Part shown: in pieces, positions 21,539 through 26,299 of the stretch | How the letters are laid out: each line of letters opens with the position of its first letter | How positions within the stretch are numbered: the first letter of the stretch is position 1 | Source of the DNA: a virus | Length of the DNA: 26,299 nucleotides | IMG/VR virus record: IMGVR_UViG_3300038361_000023 | Coordinates: 1 to 26,299 of that record | Strand: one strand, 5' to 3' | Translations under genes and position numbers: made by a program | Notes under the pieces: generated by a model | What the model was told of the DNA's origin: nothing | What the model saw: only the letters and a program-made list of their open reading frames with translations | Database searches by the model: none

Positions 21539-21796
21539 ATGGAAACAGTCGGGGCCAAAGTGGTCAATGGTTATTTTGCAGCTTGGAATGGTAATCTCTT
21601 AATGATAGCAGATAGTGACTTTGAAATTAAATTCAATGGTGTGTGTAGTCCTCAACTTTCAGGTATAACGGATGTTGATGCAATGGGTGATGATCTTGTA
21701 GCAGTTGGATATGTTTCCAATGTACCAGATGTAAGATTTGGTGGACAAAGAATAGATACAACAACTTGGACTGCTAGTTTTTTACTTGGCAGATAA
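21539..21796 (+). CDS. Small protein of unknown function after the first tail fibre
   Basis: This 85-residue protein starts one base after the fibre stop, with GAAGGAGG upstream (21523-21530 region). It is beta-rich in appearance, with Trp and Gly pairs (VVNGYFAAWNGNLLMIADSD, FEIKFNGV, MGDDLVAVGYV, VRFGGQRIDTTTW). No signal peptide, membrane segment or cysteine pair is seen. I recognise no family. Its place directly downstream of the fibre suggests a fibre-linked role, such as an assembly factor or small tip component, but this is only position. The 63 bases after it hold a possible promoter. Confidence 0.6.
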   Translation: METVGAKVVNGYFAAWNGNLLMIADSDFEIKFNGVCSPQLSGITDVDAMGDDLVAVGYVSNVPDVRFGGQRIDTTTWTASFLLGR

Positions 21797-21803
21797 AAAA
21801 ATA

Positions 21804-21833
21804 TTGCTAATCCATAATTCGTTATGGTATTAT
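21804..21833 (+). promoter_or_regulatory. Possible sigma70-type promoter with a hairpin in its spacer
   Basis: TTGCTA (21804-21809) and TATTAT (21828-21833) are 18 bases apart, with 4/6 and 5/6 matches to the consensus. The spacer contains a perfect six-pair inverted repeat, CCATAA-TTCG-TTATGG (21812-21827). In RNA this would be a UUCG tetraloop hairpin; in DNA it could be an operator. No long T-run follows, so a terminator is unlikely. AT-rich DNA yields such matches by chance fairly often. Confidence 0.35.
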
Positions 21834-21859
21834 TGAAATCAAAAACGGGGGAAAAATAA

Positions 21860-22024
21860 ATGGAAGAACAAGAGCAACAGACAATTCCTATAGAACAGGT
21901 TCTACAGATGCAATTTACGAAGGTTGGACAATTAACATTTGAGATTGAAATGCTACAGCAACAATTAGTGGCATTTGAAAATGATAATAAAGAGTTACGA
22001 AAGCAGCTTGAAGGAAAAGAGTAA
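21860..22024 (+). CDS. 54-residue coiled-coil protein
   Basis: An open frame from ATG 21860 to TAA 22022-22024 encodes 54 residues, with GGGGG at 21847-21851 as Shine-Dalgarno and an 8-base spacer. The stop overlaps the next start as TAATG. The sequence is a Gln/Glu/Leu-rich helix (IEQVLQMQFTKVGQLTFEIE, then MLQQQLVAFENDNKELRKQL) with heptad-like hydrophobic spacing, typical of a short coiled coil. Both ends fit the local operon pattern, so I treat it as real. The function is unknown. Small coiled-coil proteins in tail modules may act as chaperones or trimerisation partners of fibre proteins; this is inference. Confidence 0.7.
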   Translation: MEEQEQQTIPIEQVLQMQFTKVGQLTFEIEMLQQQLVAFENDNKELRKQLEGKE

Positions 22025-22977
22025 TGAAACATGTAATTTATCCAGAGAAACAAGGTACTCCTACAGTCACAAGTGAAGATGGTTCTTACCCTATTGAGAA
22101 CCTAACTGCTAATGACTATAGGAAGAAATTATGGAAGGCAGTAGCCGCTGTTCAATCAGCGACTATACGTTTGCCTATTACAGCAAATGCTGAAGCTGTT
22201 TCTCTGTTTAACACAAATGCTGAAACTGCTATTTGTACCATAACATTAGATTCATCTGAGCAGACTTTAAATGCGGCTGCTGCAACAAATGACGGTGGGG
22301 GGTTAGTAGGTATACCCCTCACTGGTCACGGTTACTCAGAGGGTCAATCTGTGCTTCTGAATGGGACCACCAATTATGATGGTGTTCATGTTTTACCTTC
22401 CCAAGCTACTGGTACAGCAAATGAATTTGTAATCACCGACACCTATGCTGCTGAAACTTTTGCTGGAACAGAAACTGCCTGTATCATTGTCGAAACCACT
22501 ACGCACACCCTTGAAACCGCTACACGCACTTATGATAGTTTTTGGCAAGAGTATACTGAACAAACAGCAGCACATAAGGCGACTATTAAATTAACTGCTG
22601 GTTCTGGTGAAACTGTTGAAGCTGGAATAGTAAGAGCCGGTGCTATGAAAACATTTATTAACCCTAATTATGGTGCTTCACAATCACCTAAAGATTACTC
22701 AATTAAAAAAGATTTACGTAATGGTGCTAAATATACAAAGAAAAGAGACATAGTAAGAAATTTTTCTTACACCATAGAAATATTAAGAGACACAAAATTT
22801 AATGATCTAATGGATCTATACGATTATTATGGACCAGATCCATTTGCAATGTTGATTGCCGATGAAATAGATGATAACCTTTGGACTGTATTTGGAGCTT
22901 TTACTAGTGAACCAAAAGGTAGTCATAAATATTTCACGCATAGCGATGTCAGCATTTCCATTTTGGAGGCAGTCTAA
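22024..22977 (+). CDS. Distal tail protein, probable galactose-binding-like N-terminal domain with inserted module
   Basis: This 317-residue protein opens with a pattern (TSEDGSYPIENLTANDYRKK, LWKA, SATIRLPITANAEAVSLFN) that resembles phage proteins of discoidin/galactose-binding-like type ('YPxENL...W...I.L......A....N'). Residues about 90-145 contain HGYSEGQSVLLNGT, NYDGVHVL and EFVITDTY, a module like the one in the protein at 16385-18199. The C-terminal part (FSYTIEILRDTKFNDLMDLY, PFAMLIADEID, HSDVSISILEAV) looks like a beta-rich tail adaptor with one helix. Overlaps of TAATG on both sides show tight coupling with the coiled-coil gene and the second fibre. It may join fibre to tail tip; carbohydrate binding is possible but unproven. 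Confidence 0.6.
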   Translation: MKHVIYPEKQGTPTVTSEDGSYPIENLTANDYRKKLWKAVAAVQSATIRLPITANAEAVSLFNTNAETAICTITLDSSEQTLNAAAATNDGGGLVGIPLTGHGYSEGQSVLLNGTTNYDGVHVLPSQATGTANEFVITDTYAAETFAGTETACIIVETTTHTLETATRTYDSFWQEYTEQTAAHKATIKLTAGSGETVEAGIVRAGAMKTFINPNYGASQSPKDYSIKKDLRNGAKYTKKRDIVRNFSYTIEILRDTKFNDLMDLYDYYGPDPFAMLIADEIDDNLWTVFGAFTSEPKGSHKYFTHSDVSISILEAV

Positions 22978-25900
22978 TGGCTTATAATTTTTTTGGTGCA
23001 GTATCTCTAACAGGCGGTGGTACAGGGGCACTAGACGCCATAGATGGAACTTCCTTAAAGACAGGTGATGGTGCTTGTGTAATTACATCTTCTGGTTTTT
23101 ATATTTTTTATTTAAGTGCATCTTCTGGTGCTTCTGAATCAAGTCCTGATGTGATTAGTCCAGATGCTAATGCAGGAAGTAAGCGTTGGATATTACAGGG
23201 ATCTGGAATATTTTATATTAATGATACAGACGCATCAAATCAACTTCAGTTGAAATGGAACGAAGATGATAGTTTAGATCGAATATTGAACTTTAAGGTT
23301 AACTCTGGAGATAGAACCCTTGACCTTTCTGAAAATTTAACATTAGCAGATGGCTACGATTTAACTATTACGGTTGAGGATGCTGCATCTTCTGTAGTTC
23401 TGGATAATATCAATTTTGAAGTTGAAAATACTGATGGAACTCAGCGCACTATAAAGATCACTTCTGCAAAAGCTGGAAACACTACCCTAACAATAAATGA
23501 AGATTTAACAATCGTTGATGGTAGTGCTGCTATACTTCATTTTTCTTCAACTGCTACATTGACTGTGAGTGGAAGTGTTGATGCTTATAATCACAAAGCT
23601 GCACATATAACAAGTGGCAATGATGAGATTGACGGTGATAAATTAGACATTGATTGGAACCCAACGTACTCTACCCCTGCAACTAGTCCTTCTGAAGCAG
23701 ATAGTGTTGATAATTTAACGGCGCATCTTTATGGTATAGATCAAAAGTTAAGCGTTGTTTCTTCCTCTACTCATGCAACATCACATGATCCAGAAGATGG
23801 TTCAGATGCATTAGATACGGCAGCTCCTTCCGAAATTTCCACTGTTGTTGCTGGTGGTGTTGGTACTTCACATAGTTTTCCAAGAGCCGATCATATTCAT
23901 GCCATTAATCATGCTATCACTGATAATCACATTGTAACGATTGATTCTGCTAGTGCTGCTTCTGGTGAATACGGGAAATTTACTGCTAATGGTTTAGAGA
24001 GTAAATCGTTTGCGGAAGTAATGGGAGATCTAAGTGCAACGGCTGCTACTGCTTTTGATATGAATAGTCAAAGGATTACATCGGTTTTAGATCCTATTAA
24101 TTCTCAAGATGCTACCACAAAAGCCTATGTTGATTCTGTTGCTCAAGGTTTAAACCCTCATGATGATGTTGCTTGTGCTACTACAGGAAATATCACCCTT
24201 AGTGGTGAACAAACTTTGGATGGTGTTTTAACCTCTACCAGTAGAGTTCTTGTTAAAAGTCAGACTGATCCTATAGAAAATGGTATCTATGTATCTGCAT
24301 CTGGAGCATGGACAAGAGCAACAGATATGGATGCTGACGATGAGGTGGCAGGTTCTTTCATTTTTATTGTAGGTGGAACTACTTTAAATAGTACTGGATG
24401 GGTATGTACGAATGAACCTGAAACGGTAGATATTGATACAGATGCTATTACATTTGCTCAGTTTAGTAGTGCTGGATATATTGAAGCAGGAACAGGTCTT
24501 ACTAAATCAGGTAATACAATAGGGGCTACTGGAGTATTAGAAGATTTAAACACTATGGGCACCGTTGCTACTGATAATCAATTTATTGTTGCTTCTGGTA
24601 TCGGTGCATTTGCTTATGAATCATCTGCCACTGTTAGAGCTACTTTAGATTTAGAAATAGGTACAGATGTACTTGCGGAACAAACCATTGGTATAGCGGA
24701 TGACAATTTATTAGAAGTTGATGGTTCTCCCTCAGATAATGAGTATGCTAAATTTACAGCTAATGGTTTAGAAGGACGTACTTATGCAAATGTAAGGTCT
24801 GATCTCAATGTTGAGGATGGATCAGAAGCGAATAATATTTCAGATGCAAATGCTACAGATTTAACAGATGGTGGGGATACTTCATTACATTACCATATAA
24901 TAGATGGAGATCAATTAGATATTGATTGGAACCCTTCATATTCAACCCCTGCTACAGTTCCTAGTGAAGCGGATAGTGTAAATGATTTAACGGCACACCT
25001 TTATGGGATAGATCAGCAATTAAGTAGTATTGCCTCATCTACTCATGCAACATCACATGAGACAGGTGGTGGAGATGAAGTTGATGGTGATAAATTAGAT
25101 ATAGATTGGACACCTACTTACTACACCCCTGCAACTGCAAGTGAAGCAGATAGTGTTGACAATCTGACATCTCACTTGAAAGGTATAGATACACTTGCTG
25201 GCGCACATACAACTAGACATATCACTGGTGGAGCTGATGAAATTGACGGTGATAAACTTGATATTGATTGGGCGCCTACATATTACACCCCTGCAACGTC
25301 ACCAACGGAAGCAGACAGCCTTGATAATTTAACTGCACACCTCTATGGTATTGATCAAGAGTTATCTAGTGCTGGAGGTGGTAGTTCAGAAGGTGATATG
25401 TATCAGGATCTCTTGGGTGATTCTGCCTATTTGAATTGCACATGGGATGATTTTGTTGGTCAAACTTTAGCTAGTGCAGCCAGTAGCACGATGGATTTCA
25501 ATTTAGTCAATAGCCGTTATGATTTTACAGTTGGAGAGATTCTTCAAAGTATTGATCTGTACGATGCCACATTAGGTATCACCGTATCAGAATGTATGGT
25601 TTCTATGGATTATACAGATTCAGGATCACCTACACTTGAAGCTACTGCTGATGGAACTAACTGGGAAACAGTTACAAATAATACCCTGCATACATTTACC
25701 GATACTGGAGCAGTTCTAAAATTGAGATTCACAGCCGGTGGAACAGGTCTTATAAATAGTTGGGCTGTATTATACAATCCTGATACGGGTACAGCTTACG
25801 GTTCCTCTGTTAGGAAATATATAACTTTCAACTACGAAGGATTAGCTCAAGATGAGGATACGATTATAGATGGTTTCTATTTTAATAATCCTGTGGTTAT

Positions 25901-26147
25901 AGATAAAATGACATTGATAGCCAGAGTTGCTCCAACGGGTGCTGATTTAACGGTTGACCTTTTGAAAGATGGTGCTGAACAAACGAAGATTGCAACACTG
26001 GCAACAACATCTACATATGAGCTTACCACATTGGGTAGAGCGCCTTACGCAATTACAGAACGATTTGGTTTGAAGATAAAGAGTGTTGGCAGTACAGAAC
26101 CAGGACAGAGTTTAACGGCAGTTGTTCATTACTATGACAGGAGTTGA
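22977..26147 (+). CDS. Second large tail fibre protein with DxLDIDW repeats
   Basis: This 1,056-residue protein starts at ATG 22977 with GGAGG at 22965-22969. The first ~75 residues (GFYIFYLSASSGASESSPDV, then SKRWIL) resemble the N-terminal domains of other phage fibres. Four units with DGDKLDIDWNPTYSTPAT and EADSVDNLTAHLYGIDQ-type motifs lie at about residues 210-265 and 638-800. KFTANGLE occurs twice. The centre carries two widespread fibre motifs: MNSQRITSVLDPINSQDATT with KAYVD, and GLNPHDDVACATTGNITLSG with VLVKSQTDPIENGIYV. The C-terminus (from about 800) is a beta-rich domain with no S74 motif. The role is host binding or side-fibre structure; the receptor is not predictable. Confidence 0.8.
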   Translation: MAYNFFGAVSLTGGGTGALDAIDGTSLKTGDGACVITSSGFYIFYLSASSGASESSPDVISPDANAGSKRWILQGSGIFYINDTDASNQLQLKWNEDDSLDRILNFKVNSGDRTLDLSENLTLADGYDLTITVEDAASSVVLDNINFEVENTDGTQRTIKITSAKAGNTTLTINEDLTIVDGSAAILHFSSTATLTVSGSVDAYNHKAAHITSGNDEIDGDKLDIDWNPTYSTPATSPSEADSVDNLTAHLYGIDQKLSVVSSSTHATSHDPEDGSDALDTAAPSEISTVVAGGVGTSHSFPRADHIHAINHAITDNHIVTIDSASAASGEYGKFTANGLESKSFAEVMGDLSATAATAFDMNSQRITSVLDPINSQDATTKAYVDSVAQGLNPHDDVACATTGNITLSGEQTLDGVLTSTSRVLVKSQTDPIENGIYVSASGAWTRATDMDADDEVAGSFIFIVGGTTLNSTGWVCTNEPETVDIDTDAITFAQFSSAGYIEAGTGLTKSGNTIGATGVLEDLNTMGTVATDNQFIVASGIGAFAYESSATVRATLDLEIGTDVLAEQTIGIADDNLLEVDGSPSDNEYAKFTANGLEGRTYANVRSDLNVEDGSEANNISDANATDLTDGGDTSLHYHIIDGDQLDIDWNPSYSTPATVPSEADSVNDLTAHLYGIDQQLSSIASSTHATSHETGGGDEVDGDKLDIDWTPTYYTPATASEADSVDNLTSHLKGIDTLAGAHTTRHITGGADEIDGDKLDIDWAPTYYTPATSPTEADSLDNLTAHLYGIDQELSSAGGGSSEGDMYQDLLGDSAYLNCTWDDFVGQTLASAASSTMDFNLVNSRYDFTVGEILQSIDLYDATLGITVSECMVSMDYTDSGSPTLEATADGTNWETVTNNTLHTFTDTGAVLKLRFTAGGTGLINSWAVLYNPDTGTAYGSSVRKYITFNYEGLAQDEDTIIDGFYFNNPVVIDKMTLIARVAPTGADLTVDLLKDGAEQTKIATLATTSTYELTTLGRAPYAITERFGLKIKSVGSTEPGQSLTAVVHYYDRS
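23605..25375 (+). repeat. Four copies of the GDxLDIDW / LTAHLxGID unit in the second fibre
   Basis: Copies lie near 23605-23775, 24888-25062, 25063-25221 and 25222-25375. Each has DGD-x-LDIDW, then P-x-Y-x-TPAT, EADS, and L-T-[AS]-H-L-x-GID. Copies 2 to 4 are tandem. The first stands alone before the central domain. The motif H-[IE]-x-G-G-x-DE[IV]DGD joins successive units. This repeat type is common in phage fibres and probably forms helical or shaft spacers. Confidence 0.8.
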
Positions 26148-26149
26148 TT

Positions 26150-26299
26150 ATGATAAAATTATTTAAGTATATTCTGGTGATTGCTTGTGTTGGATTCTTT
26201 ACTCTTGCCAATGCTGAAGTGAAATATAAAGGTGTGATATATCCTAATACAGCTACGAATGGATATTTCATGTATTACACAACTGCTGGTGGATTGGTT
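26150..26299 (+). CDS. N-terminal part of a secreted protein with Sec signal peptide (3' partial)
   Basis: Fifty codons are visible, from ATG 26150 (ACAGGAG at 26137-26143) to the window edge. The N-terminus MIKLFKYILVIACVGFFTLA is a positively charged start plus hydrophobic core, ending in ANA before Glu, a good signal peptidase I site after residue 22. The mature part begins EVKYKGVIYPNTATNGYFMY. VIAC at 10-13 resembles a lipobox, but it would leave a very short hydrophobic core, so peptidase I cleavage is more likely. It starts 2 bases after the second fibre gene, so it is co-transcribed with virion genes. The family is unknown. Export of a phage structural-operon protein suggests an envelope role such as superinfection exclusion or lysis, or a periplasm-facing accessory. 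Confidence 0.7.
   Translation, partial: MIKLFKYILVIACVGFFTLANAEVKYKGVIYPNTATNGYFMYYTTAGGLV

Noticed and set aside
21652-22053. 133-codon antisense open frame across the small genes
   Set aside because: It overlaps three well-supported + strand genes and has Ser/Cys-rich, non-protein-like composition. It is a shadow.
26177-26188. Lipobox (VIAC) in the final signal peptide
   Set aside because: Cys13 would leave a very short hydrophobic core, and a good ANA-Glu peptidase I site follows. Left as a minor alternative.

Overview
This window is part of the structural (head-completion and tail) gene cluster of a tailed bacteriophage or prophage. The evidence is the gene order, a tail-assembly chaperone with a -1 slippery site followed by a tape-measure gene, a tail-tube protein, and tail fibres. 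No contractile sheath, baseplate-wedge or spike genes were recognised, so a long, flexible, non-contractile tail (siphovirus-like) is the best reading. The DNA looks AT-rich by eye and AGA is a frequent arginine codon. The host cannot be named. A final open gene with a Sec signal peptide of Gram-negative style gives only a weak hint. No packaging, capsid-protease, replication, lysis or integration gene is recognised, and I saw no tRNA, CRISPR array or insertion sequence. Every gene I accept is on the + strand, and no gene-free stretch exceeds about 90 bases.

Layout. 1-415: the end of an unknown gene and a small Lys/Pro-rich protein. 430-2478: four neck/connector genes in the usual order, namely a DnaT_2-like connector adaptor, a head-closure-like protein, an HK97 gp10-like protein and a tail terminator. 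2475-2845: two small cysteine-containing proteins overlapping by 4 bases, the first resembling phage Mu Com, a translational regulator. 2845-2924: a leader able to fold over the start of the tail-tube gene. 2913-4094: tail tube. 4104-4179: a long RNA hairpin whose loop can pair with the ribosome-binding site of the next gene. 4183-4455: an orphan. 4480-5270: tail-assembly chaperones made by -1 frameshifting at A AAA AAC. 5258-5307: an intrinsic terminator overlapping the stop codon of the frameshifted product. 5325-16385: a 3,686-residue tape-measure protein. 16385-26147: a baseplate/tail-tip protein, a tail fibre ending in an S74 self-cleaving chaperone, small genes, a distal tail protein with a probable galactose-binding-like fold, and a second large fibre. 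26150-26299: the start of a secreted or membrane protein.

How it works together. The neck proteins close the filled head and join it to a tail. The tube protein polymerises around the tape measure, which is held by the chaperone pair. The tip and fibre proteins bind the host. If tail length scales as in other siphophages, at about 0.15 nm per tape-measure residue, the tail would be near 550 nm.

The least ordinary points are these: possible RNA-level control of tail genes (a Com-like gene, two foldable leaders, and a terminator placed so that frameshifting could control tape-measure transcription); an array of eleven Trp-anchored repeats of about 36-39 residues in the tape measure; and small beta domains reused as insertions in otherwise different virion proteins.
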